Source of the DNA: Thermoanaerobacterales bacterium
GTDB taxonomy: Bacteria > Bacillota > Thermosediminibacteria > Thermosediminibacterales > Tepidanaerobacteraceae
Assembly: GCA_012840135.1 (NCBI GenBank)
Contig: DUMA01000018.1
Location: 1 to 64,000 of the forward strand
Direction of reading: 5' to 3'
Length of the DNA stretch: 64,000 nucleotides
Below the pieces are notes generated by a model. The model ran no database searches, had not been told where the DNA came from, and saw only the letters and a list, made by a program, of their open reading frames with translations. Of the stretch, positions 25,692 to 33,599 are shown one piece after another. Positions within the stretch are counted from its first letter, which is position 1. Every line of letters starts with the position of its first letter. The position numbers were made by a program, and so were the translations under genes.

Positions 25692-27361
25692 AAAACTTCA
25701 AAAATTACATCCCATACGGGTGATTCCTCAAATCCTTTTCTCCAGGCGGCCGCCCCCGCGAGATCATATTTTCTTACGAGGGAAGTCTTGAGCTTAATGG
25801 ACATTTCATCTTCCAGCCAAATTTTGTAAACCGAATCTCCCTTGGTATAATAGGCGAAATTCTGGCCGGATGCCTCATCCCAGGACATGCGGGCTTTGTT
25901 TTTTTTCAGGGTTTCCCGGGCCTGGGCCATGGAAAGGGCCTTGGATTTTACCACCGGTGTTCCGTCAGGTCCCGGAGTTTCTTCCCATTCCCTGGTATAA
26001 AAAGGTAGGCCGAGGATCACTTTTTCGGGCGGAACATCTTCCAGCAGTGTCTTTATTCCACGCTCCACCCAGCCTATGGAAGCCACCGAACCGCTTTCCG
26101 GACTGCCGGCCCAGTGCTCGTCATAGGCCATCAAGACGAGATAATCGACGATTTTTCCCAGTTCTTTGCGATCATAGCACAAAGACCAGTTGGCGCTCTG
26201 GGATTTAACGGTGATATCCTGGGATACGGTAATGCCGGCTTCATGCATCACAGGTACAAGCTCCCGCATGAACTGAACCAGAAGGTTTTTATCCTCCAGG
26301 TTGATATTTTCAAAATCTACGTTTATGCCGTCCAGGTGAAACAGCTCGGCGTACATCAGGATCTGCCTGATGATGTTTTCCCGAGCTTCGGAACTTTTTA
26401 AAAAATCGTGGGTTATATTGGGGTCGAAACTGTTATCAATCAAAGCCCATACCGCCAGGTTGTTCTTGTGGGCCCACTCTACATATGAAATGTCTGCCTT
26501 GCTCTCGATGGTGCCCCTGCCATCGATTATGGAAAACCATGTAGGGGAAATTATATCGAGCCCTTTGGGGGCATTTTCCCGGTGCACATCTGGAGTGGCA
26601 CTGTGAATGTAATCCCACACCATGTTGAGCTTTCCACGCCCGGGATTTTGTACAAACTTTTCCGGAGCTTTTTCCACCTTGAAACTCATTTCAAAAACCT
26701 CCAGTTTTTTCCCGGGCACAAAGCCCACTACCCCATCTTTCGTCCTCACCTGGTACCAACCTTTTTCATAACCGTACACAGTAAGCTCCTGGCTCTGTTT
26801 CACATTCTTCACCGTCGGCGAAAACCATGATGGGGAAAGTTTCACTGCAACCTCCCGCCCCAGGGTCCTGCCCATTTTTCTGACGGCCACCTTTCTGTCG
26901 ATAATGACCCTGTCATAATCCGGCAGCACCCTGACATCTATCCCGTATAGTTCTTCCAAAAGCCTTATGGGTATGTACGGTTCACCCAGGACTTTCACCG
27001 GAAAGGAAATCTCCACGGGTTTTGTGTTTATCATGGCCGTCAGGCTGTCGGTCTTCAGGCGGACCGTCTTGTTGTATGTGGTGATGGTGACCTTGTTTTC
27101 CACGGGGTCCCAGAAAATATATGGATCAAGATTCTCCTTAATAATATTATATGAAATCAGGACATTTCCGTTTTCAATTATAAATGGCTGGAGATTTTCG
27201 AAAACCTTGTTTTCTATCACCAGCACGGGCTTTCCCCCGGCATATACCGAAACCGAATTAAGGCTCCTAAAAAGCAGTGTATAAAATAAAGCTGCAAAAA
27301 TAAGGACCAGGACAAGAAAAATTTTTCTTAAAATATGTATCCCTCCAAAGATGCCAGGCAC
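25670..27361 (-). CDS. Glycoside hydrolase family 18 protein with copper-amine-oxidase-N-like and SH3 domains
   Basis: A 563-residue exported or membrane-anchored protein related to YaaH-type cell-wall/spore enzymes. In order: N-terminal helix (10-30), a CuAO-N-like domain (about 40-150, with EPYIPIRLLEELYGI), an SH3 segment (about 165-225, VYGYEKGWYQVRTKDGVVGF) and the GH18 barrel (about 240-560). The GH18 catalytic line DGINVDFENI contains DxxDxDxE with the acid Glu. It likely binds or cuts peptidoglycan or chitin-like glycans. Start unclear: ATG 27361 has no ribosome site, whereas GGAGGG lies inside the frame 6 bases before an ATT codon at 27334-27332. Confidence 0.88.
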   Translation of the reverse strand: MPGIFGGIHILRKIFLVLVLIFAALFYTLLFRSLNSVSVYAGGKPVLVIENKVFENLQPFIIENGNVLISYNIIKENLDPYIFWDPVENKVTITTYNKTVRLKTDSLTAMINTKPVEISFPVKVLGEPYIPIRLLEELYGIDVRVLPDYDRVIIDRKVAVRKMGRTLGREVAVKLSPSWFSPTVKNVKQSQELTVYGYEKGWYQVRTKDGVVGFVPGKKLEVFEMSFKVEKAPEKFVQNPGRGKLNMVWDYIHSATPDVHRENAPKGLDIISPTWFSIIDGRGTIESKADISYVEWAHKNNLAVWALIDNSFDPNITHDFLKSSEARENIIRQILMYAELFHLDGINVDFENINLEDKNLLVQFMRELVPVMHEAGITVSQDITVKSQSANWSLCYDRKELGKIVDYLVLMAYDEHWAGSPESGSVASIGWVERGIKTLLEDVPPEKVILGLPFYTREWEETPGPDGTPVVKSKALSMAQARETLKKNKARMSWDEASGQNFAYYTKGDSVYKIWLEDEMSIKLKTSLVRKYDLAGAAAWRKGFEESPVWDVIFEVLKSPGKV

Positions 27362-27556
27362 TATTTATTCACTTATTCAAAATTCATTAAATCCTTTCAC
27401 TAGAATTTATTTGCTAAAACACTATTTTATTCGACAAAAGTCCACCTTTTCCTCTTTTTTGGAATCTGGCAAAATTCGGAGGCCGGAAGCTGGAAGCGGG
27501 AGGTCAGACAAAGAAAAGAAGGGGACGGCATGCTCGAAGTTAGACGTTCGTAATTC

Positions 27557-27632
27557 GAATAGAGGGAATTGCCATAAAGGACAATTCCAACTTAATCAAA
27601 CCTCGAACTTCGAATCCCGAACCTCGAAAATT
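27557..27632 (+). repeat. Dispersed hairpin repeat, copy B
   Basis: Starts GAATAGAGGG; stem GGAATTG (27565-27571) with CAATTCC (27582-27588); then AACTTAATC and ACCTCGAACTTCG. It is the second copy of the element at 19978. The wider gap 27362-27727 (366 bases) otherwise holds CGAA-rich short repeats and no recognisable gene. Confidence 0.75.
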
Positions 27633-27727
27633 AGAGGCCTGTGTTGCACTGTACCTCAAAAAATGCTACAATGAACGCAGGATTTTTGCACCCTTTTAGA
27701 GCTAATTTTACGTCAGGAGTGGCCTGC

Positions 27728-29920
27728 ATGGTGGAAATAGAAGGCACCGTAGAGAGGATTTCCTATCACAATGAGGAAAATTGCTTTACAGTAGCCAGAA
27801 TTTCTATTAAAGAGAACAACGACATAGTGACGGCCGTCGGGTATTTTCCATCATTGGAAGTGGGGGAAGTGCTGAAGCTCAGGGGAAACTGGGTGATGCA
27901 CAAAGATTACGGGTACCAGCTCAAAGTGGAGCATTATGAAACGGTGATGCCTGCCAGTTTAAAAGATATTGAGAATTATCTTGCTTCAGGTGTAATCCGC
28001 GGTATAGGTGCTGTTACGGCCAAAAAAATAGTCGAAAAGTTCGGCGAAAGATCCCTGGAGGTTTTGGGGGAGTCTCCCGATAAGCTTCTCACACTGGAGG
28101 GCATCGGTGAGAAAAGGAAAGAAATGATAGCCGAGTCTTTCAGGGAACAGCAGGAGACCCGGGCGATAATGCTGTTCTTGCAGCAATACGGTATAGGGCC
28201 GGGCGTCGCTGTAAAAGTATATAAAAAGTACAGGGAAAAGTCTATAGAAGTTCTGAAAGAAAACCCTTACAGGCTGGCGGACGAGGTCTACGGCATAGGT
28301 TTTAAGACCGCCGATAAGATTGCCCTCAAGATGGGAATGGCCGAAAATTCTACGGAGAGACTCTCCTCAGGCCTGAAATATACCCTTCTGAATGCCGCGG
28401 AAGACGGTCATGTATTTCTGCCGAAACAGGAACTCATACATAGAGCCAAGGATCTTCTGGAAATAGAAGACGAATCTTTATTGGAACAATCTCTACGGGC
28501 ACTGGCGGAAAAAGAAGATGTGGTGATAGAAAAAACCTGGGGCAGGGAGGAAATTTACCTTTCGGGCTTTTATCTCTCGGAAAAATCTGTGGCCCGGCGC
28601 CTCTTTTTGCTTTCTGCAATGGCTGATAAACCCCTTAGGATTTCGGACGCACACATAGACAACATAGAGAAAAAGTGCTCTATAAAGCTTGCAAAAAGGC
28701 AGCGGGAAGCCCTGGAAGCGGCCGCAGCTTCAGGCGTCCTGGTCATCACGGGAGGCCCGGGGACCGGCAAGACTACCACGGTGAAAAGCCTTATAGAGTT
28801 TTTCAGAAGCCAGAAACTAAAAGTAGCTCTTGCAGCTCCTACGGGTCGGGCCGCCAAACGCATGGCGGAGGCTACCGGTTATGAAGCCAAAACCATACAC
28901 CGGCTTCTGGAATACAAGGCTTATGAAGAGGGAAGCATGGCTTTTGGCAAAAACCAGGATGAACCTCTGGATGAAGATGTAATAATCGTCGATGAGACCT
29001 CCATGGTGGACATCATCCTGATGCACCACCTGCTTTCGGCATTGAAACCCGGCGCAAGGCTCATTCTGGTGGGCGATAAAGACCAGCTTCCTTCCGTAGG
29101 TCCCGGCAGCGTGCTTAGGGAAATTATAGCCAGCGGTAGAATACCTGTTGTGGTGCTGGACGAGATTTTCCGCCAGGCCAGGGAAAGCATGATAGTGGTA
29201 AACGCCCACAGAATAAACCAGGGTTTCTTCCCCTATCTCAACGTAAAAGGCAAGGATTTTTTCTTTGAACAGGTGATCCCGCCGGAAGAGATTTTGAATA
29301 CCGTTCTGGCCCTGGTTAAAACCAGACTGCCGGGATACGCCGGCCTTGATCCCATGGAAGATATTCAGGTCATAACCCCCATGAAAAAAGGAATAGTTGG
29401 AGTAATGAATCTCAATGAAAAACTGCAGCAGCTTTTAAATCCTCCTGACCCGGGTAAAAAGGAATGGCGCTTCCGTTCCCTTACCTTCCGGGAAGGTGAC
29501 AGGGTCATGCAAATAAAAAACAATTATGACAAGGAAGTGTTCAACGGAGATTTGGGTAGGATAATAAAAATTGATGAAGAGGGCAGAGTGCTGGTGGCCT
29601 TTGACGAACCCGGACAGGATCGGGAAGTGGTTTATCAGTCCCAGGACCTGGAAGAGCTCAGCCTGGCTTATGCCCTTTCGGTCCACAAGAGCCAGGGCAG
29701 CGAGTTTCCAGCAGTGGTAATGCCTATCACCACCCAGCACTATGTGATGTTGCAGAGAAACCTGCTCTATACGGCCATAACCCGGGCAAAAAAGCTGCTG
29801 GTGCTGGTGGGCACCAAACAAGCTCTCAGCATTGCCATACATAACAACAGAGCCATGGCGCGTTACAGCCGCCTGGCCGACAGGATTGCGGAGGAATTCG
29901 ACGGCGCAAGGCTGGTATAA
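27728..29920 (+). CDS. recD2: ATP-dependent DNA helicase RecD2
   Basis: A 730-residue 5'-3' helicase of the RecBC-independent RecD2 type, used in DNA repair. The N-terminal OB-like and helix-hairpin-helix region (about 80-220) contains GIGAVTAKKIVEKFG and GIGEKRKEMIAESF. The SF1B motor has Walker A GGPGTGKTTTVK (about residue 342), motif II DETSMVD, QLPSVGPGSVL, and the late motif YALSVHKSQGSEFPAVV near 655. ATG 27728 follows CAGGAGTGG; the frame is open from 27641 but lacks a ribosome site there. Codon 30 of that longer frame is the chosen start. Confidence 0.95.
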   Translation: MVEIEGTVERISYHNEENCFTVARISIKENNDIVTAVGYFPSLEVGEVLKLRGNWVMHKDYGYQLKVEHYETVMPASLKDIENYLASGVIRGIGAVTAKKIVEKFGERSLEVLGESPDKLLTLEGIGEKRKEMIAESFREQQETRAIMLFLQQYGIGPGVAVKVYKKYREKSIEVLKENPYRLADEVYGIGFKTADKIALKMGMAENSTERLSSGLKYTLLNAAEDGHVFLPKQELIHRAKDLLEIEDESLLEQSLRALAEKEDVVIEKTWGREEIYLSGFYLSEKSVARRLFLLSAMADKPLRISDAHIDNIEKKCSIKLAKRQREALEAAAASGVLVITGGPGTGKTTTVKSLIEFFRSQKLKVALAAPTGRAAKRMAEATGYEAKTIHRLLEYKAYEEGSMAFGKNQDEPLDEDVIIVDETSMVDIILMHHLLSALKPGARLILVGDKDQLPSVGPGSVLREIIASGRIPVVVLDEIFRQARESMIVVNAHRINQGFFPYLNVKGKDFFFEQVIPPEEILNTVLALVKTRLPGYAGLDPMEDIQVITPMKKGIVGVMNLNEKLQQLLNPPDPGKKEWRFRSLTFREGDRVMQIKNNYDKEVFNGDLGRIIKIDEEGRVLVAFDEPGQDREVVYQSQDLEELSLAYALSVHKSQGSEFPAVVMPITTQHYVMLQRNLLYTAITRAKKLLVLVGTKQALSIAIHNNRAMARYSRLADRIAEEFDGARLV

Positions 29921-29978
29921 AAGAATAGAATAAGATATAAGATCGGTTTCCTGATATATGAAAAAGACAAGTCAACGG

Positions 29979-30085
29979 ATCGTCCCCAGGCACACTTCGA
30001 TGTGTCAAGAGAACCGTCCCTATGACAAACCCATGACACACCGGGTGTGTCAAAAGAACCATCCCCGTGACACACCGTGACACAT
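29979..30085 (+). repeat. GGGACGGTTCT-type repeats, two inverted copies
   Basis: Two tandem elements read on the minus strand as GGGACGGTTCTCTTGACACA (complement near 30001-30020) and GGGGATGGTTCTTTTGACAC (near 30046-30065), each bracketed by TGTGTCA/TGACACA inverted ends. They fill the recD2-larE gap. Related copies lie near 52485-52530 and 54891-54925. Confidence 0.75.
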
Positions 30086-30110
30086 ATATTTTTTAAATGG
30101 AGGTTTTAGG

Positions 30111-30959
30111 ATGCCAACCGAACAGGATTTGGAACAAAAGTTAGAACAACTGAAATCTGTGGTAAAAGAATTAGCCGGTGTTCTTGTGGCATTTTCCGGC
30201 GGCGTGGATAGTACCTTTTTATTGAAGGTTTGCCTGGATGTGCTGGGAAAGGATAGGGTCCTGGCGGTTACGGCCCGCTCCGCCACTTATCCCGAAAGGG
30301 AATTGAATGATGCCGTAAAGCTCGCCGATATGCTGGGAGCCCGGCATATAATAATTGAGTCCGAAGAACTGGATATACCCGGATTTTCTGACAATCCCCC
30401 CGAAAGGTGTTATTACTGCAAAAGGGAGCTCTTCGGGAAGCTGACGGCCATAGCCAGGGAGGAGAAATTGAGTTACGTGGTGGATGGTTCCAATTTTGAC
30501 GATACAGGGGATTTCAGGCCTGGGATGAGAGCTGTAAAAGAATTGGGAGTGAGAAGTCCTCTGAAGGAAGCGGGCATCACAAAGGACGAAATACGGACCC
30601 TCTCGCGGCGGATGGGACTTCCCACATGGGACAAGCCGTCTTTTGCATGCCTTTCGTCAAGATTCCCTTATGGTGAAAAAATTACCCGGAAGAAATTAGA
30701 CAGGGTGGCACGAGCTGAGGAGGTATTGAGGGATATGGGGTTTTCCCAGTACAGGGTGAGAAGCCATGGCGACATAGCCCGTATCGAGGTCAAGCCCGAA
30801 GAGATGGCCAGGTTCTTTGAAAGGGGTTTGCGGGAGCATGTGGCGACCATGCTTAAAGAAGCGGGGTTTTCGTATGTAACATTGGATCTTTTAGGATACA
30901 GGACCGGCAGCATGAATGAGGTGCTAAAAGAGGAGGAAAAGGCAATTTGGAAAAACTGA
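30111..30959 (+). CDS. larE: ATP-dependent sacrificial sulfur transferase LarE
   Basis: Works in building the nickel-pincer nucleotide cofactor: it adenylates the pyridinium carboxylates and supplies sulfur. The 282 residues have the PP-loop VAFSGGVDSTFLLK near residue 28, the pair in PERCYYCKRELF (about 105) and the conserved Cys in PSFACLSSRFPYG (about 180). With CxxC plus this Cys it fits the multi-cysteine LarE group thought to carry an iron-sulfur cluster, rather than the single sacrificial Cys form. ATG 30111 follows GGAGG. It overlaps larB by 13 bases. Confidence 0.92.
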   Translation: MPTEQDLEQKLEQLKSVVKELAGVLVAFSGGVDSTFLLKVCLDVLGKDRVLAVTARSATYPERELNDAVKLADMLGARHIIIESEELDIPGFSDNPPERCYYCKRELFGKLTAIAREEKLSYVVDGSNFDDTGDFRPGMRAVKELGVRSPLKEAGITKDEIRTLSRRMGLPTWDKPSFACLSSRFPYGEKITRKKLDRVARAEEVLRDMGFSQYRVRSHGDIARIEVKPEEMARFFERGLREHVATMLKEAGFSYVTLDLLGYRTGSMNEVLKEEEKAIWKN

Positions 30960-31720
30960 GAGACTTGCTGGAGAATGTGAAGAAAGGTGAAATATCCATA
31001 GATGAGGCAATGGAGCACCTTAAAGGCTTGCCCTTCGAGGACCTGGGATTTGCCAGAATCGACCACCACCGGGCTTTAAGGCGCGGCGTGCCTGAAGTTA
31101 TTTTCTGCCAGGGAAAAACCCTGCCCCGCATAGTTGAAATCGTACGTCATATGCTTGAAAAAAGCGCCGTCGTAATGGGTACCAGGGCAGATAGAACTGT
31201 CTTTGAAGAAGTGCAAAAAATAGCGCCGGATGCAAGATATCATGATGAAGCCAGGATATTTGTCATCGAGAAAGAAAAGCTGCCTCGAAACAGCGGGACC
31301 ATAGCGGTGGTTTCCGCCGGTACATCGGATATCCCCGTGGCCGAAGAGGCCGCCGTCACCGCCGAAGTCTTCGGGAATCAGGTGGAAAGGCTCTATGACG
31401 TTGGGGTGGCGGGCATACACCGTCTGTTTATGAACATGGAAGTGCTGCACAGAGCCCGGGTGATCATAGTGGTGGCGGGCATGGAAGGAGCCCTGGCCAG
31501 CGTGGTGGCGGGCCTTGTGGACAAACCCGTTATCGCCGTGCCCACCAGCGTGGGCTATGGAGCCAATTTTCACGGGCTTTCGGCCCTCCTCACCATGCTG
31601 AATTCCTGTGCCGGAGGCATCACCGTGGTCAATATCGACAACGGCTTCGGAGCAGGATTCGCCGCCCATCAGATAAACAGACTGGGGGAAGGGGAGAGTA
31701 AAGCGGAGGTCAATAAATAA
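30947..31720 (+). CDS. larB: Nickel-pincer cofactor biosynthesis carboxylase LarB
   Basis: LarB carboxylates and hydrolyses nicotinic acid adenine dinucleotide, the first step of nickel-pincer cofactor synthesis. The 257 residues show a PurE-like C-terminal half with VVSAGTSDIPVAEEA, VAGIHRLF, VVAGMEGALASVVAGLVDKP and VPTSVGYGA. The start is TTG 30947, with AGGAGG about 10 bases upstream inside larE. Its TAA shares a base with the ATG of the restriction endonuclease gene, and GGAGGT at 31705 serves that start. Confidence 0.94.
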   Translation: MEKLRDLLENVKKGEISIDEAMEHLKGLPFEDLGFARIDHHRALRRGVPEVIFCQGKTLPRIVEIVRHMLEKSAVVMGTRADRTVFEEVQKIAPDARYHDEARIFVIEKEKLPRNSGTIAVVSAGTSDIPVAEEAAVTAEVFGNQVERLYDVGVAGIHRLFMNMEVLHRARVIIVVAGMEGALASVVAGLVDKPVIAVPTSVGYGANFHGLSALLTMLNSCAGGITVVNIDNGFGAGFAAHQINRLGEGESKAEVNK

Positions 31721-32598
31721 TGCAATTATGGAATAAAGAAGTTGAAAGAAAATTTTTTGAGGAATCTCTGAGAATTGCCACACCTGAACAATTATTCTAT
31801 GTTACGGAAAATAATGAGTATGTGGCTTATTGGCCAAAGGGATATAAAGGGAAGAAAAGTACCCTGCAGAGCAGAAATTCTTTTATAGGAACCTTTACAG
31901 AAAAATGGGTATCGGATTTAATGAACAAAATCGTTTCGGGAAAAGGCCTGTTTGCTATTACAGGGGTCGTATGTCCTGAAATAGAGTTAACAGAGAACTC
32001 ACCAGCTGATGTAGCAATAACAGCAAAAAAAGGGAAAAATCAAAAAGCAGAAGATATATTTATGATCATCGAAGTTAAAATGTCAATTGTATGGAATTGG
32101 AAATACGTAAATGATGCTATAGATGGTAATAAATTAGTGTGTATAGGTGATTTTCATACACACCAGGGAAATCCTGGCCTTCTGCGTTCTGATTCGATGC
32201 TAAAAGCCATTGGTAAAAGTATTAATATAAGAGTTTCAAGTGAAGAAGCTACAAAAATACCAATTATTGTTATAACCAATACTCCTATAACAAATAGCTA
32301 CCAAGAAAAAGTTGATAATATTAAAAAAGCTGGTGTTATTCAGGGATTTTTATCAGTTAACCCTAAACCATCGGATGAAGAAAATAACTCTTTAAAGCAA
32401 ACTAAAGAAAAAGGATATTATAGATTCGACTGTTTTGATGAATTCAGAGATTACATAAATTCCATTCTTTATAGCGAGATTAATTTCTTTTCAGGCATGA
32501 AAAGTAAGGCAGAAATCGGTAAGATTATTGAAATAGCAAATAGAGAAACTTCTTATGAAAAAAAGGGTGAAGCTTTTTTAAGACTAATCCGGAGGTGA
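31720..32598 (+). CDS. Type II restriction endonuclease (putative, PD-(D/E)XK)
   Basis: A 292-residue protein without a recognised named family, placed directly before a DNA methyltransferase. The stretch PADVAI followed by IFMIIEVKMS fits the D...ExK metal-site pattern of PD-(D/E)XK nucleases, with the acidic/lysine triad at about residues 89 and 118-120. The gene is far richer in A/T and in AAA/ATA codons than larB and larC, a sign of transfer. It is read from the ribosome site in the larB 3' end (one-base overlap), and its own 3' end holds GGAGGT for the methyltransferase. The recognition sequence is unknown. Confidence 0.75.
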   Translation: MQLWNKEVERKFFEESLRIATPEQLFYVTENNEYVAYWPKGYKGKKSTLQSRNSFIGTFTEKWVSDLMNKIVSGKGLFAITGVVCPEIELTENSPADVAITAKKGKNQKAEDIFMIIEVKMSIVWNWKYVNDAIDGNKLVCIGDFHTHQGNPGLLRSDSMLKAIGKSINIRVSSEEATKIPIIVITNTPITNSYQEKVDNIKKAGVIQGFLSVNPKPSDEENNSLKQTKEKGYYRFDCFDEFRDYINSILYSEINFFSGMKSKAEIGKIIEIANRETSYEKKGEAFLRLIRR

Positions 32599-32602
32599 GA
32601 AA

Positions 32603-33547
32603 ATGCCGGAATCTATGTATAAGCGATATGGCACAAAAACCAGTTCTTTTGGCACTCCAGGTCGAATCAATCATGACTCATCTGAATTTTATAATAGCAA
32701 ACTTTATGCAGATATCAAAGTGCCTGAGCCGACAAGGTACAAAGAGAATCCTATTCCACCTGATGTAATTGATAAGATTTATTGCAAATCCAGTGAAAAT
32801 ATGAATGAATTACCTGACAACAGTATTCATTTGATGATAACTTCGCCACCATATAATGTAAAAAAGGAATACGATGAAGATTTATCTTTAGAAGAATACA
32901 GGGGATTATTAAAAAGAGTTTTCCAAGAAGTTTACAAAAAACTAGTCACAGGTGGAAGAGCATGTATAAATATAGCAAATCTTGGCAGAAAACCTTATAT
33001 CCCCTTACATAGTTATATAATTGAGGATATGTTAGAAATAGGATTTTTAATGAGGGGAGAAATTATATGGAATAAGGCTTCAAGTGCAAGCCCTTCCACT
33101 GCTTGGGGAACATGGCTTTCAGCTGCCAACCCTGTATTAAGAGATATACATGAATATATTCTGGTATTCTCCAAAGAATCTTTTGCCAGAAAAAGGGGAA
33201 GTAAAGGAAGTAAGGAGAGCACAATAAGTAAAGAACAGTTTTTGGAATGGACCAAGAGTGTATGGACGTTTCCTGCAGTGTCTGCAAAAAGCATTGGCCA
33301 TCCGGCACCTTTTCCCGAGGAATTGCCTTTTAGATTGATTCAATTGTATTCATTTAAAGGAGATGTAATTTTAGATCCGTTTTGCGGGAGTGGCACTACA
33401 TGCCTTGCAGCACTGAAATGTCAAAGGCACTATGTAGGGTATGATATAGAAGAAAAATACGTCAATCTATCATATAGCAGAATAAATGCATATTTAAAAG
33501 AAGAGATGGTTGAACAGCAAAAAATAGATTATTTTGGGAAAGGATAA
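32603..33547 (+). CDS. DNA methyltransferase, beta-class (N6-adenine or N4-cytosine)
   Basis: A 314-residue SAM-dependent methylase protecting the site cut by the upstream nuclease. The catalytic motif IV TSPPYN (about residue 78) comes before the SAM-binding motif I DPFCGSGTTCLAALKC (about 257), the order of the beta class; TSPPY is used by both N4-cytosine and N6-adenine enzymes. ATG 32603 follows GGAGGTGAGAAA. AT-rich like its partner, so the pair moved together. LarC resumes 52 bases later. Confidence 0.92.
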   Translation: MPESMYKRYGTKTSSFGTPGRINHDSSEFYNSKLYADIKVPEPTRYKENPIPPDVIDKIYCKSSENMNELPDNSIHLMITSPPYNVKKEYDEDLSLEEYRGLLKRVFQEVYKKLVTGGRACINIANLGRKPYIPLHSYIIEDMLEIGFLMRGEIIWNKASSASPSTAWGTWLSAANPVLRDIHEYILVFSKESFARKRGSKGSKESTISKEQFLEWTKSVWTFPAVSAKSIGHPAPFPEELPFRLIQLYSFKGDVILDPFCGSGTTCLAALKCQRHYVGYDIEEKYVNLSYSRINAYLKEEMVEQQKIDYFGKG

Positions 33548-33599
33548 AAAGTAAATTTTAAGGAGGGAAGGGTCGTTTCCAGACGATACCTGAAACAGT

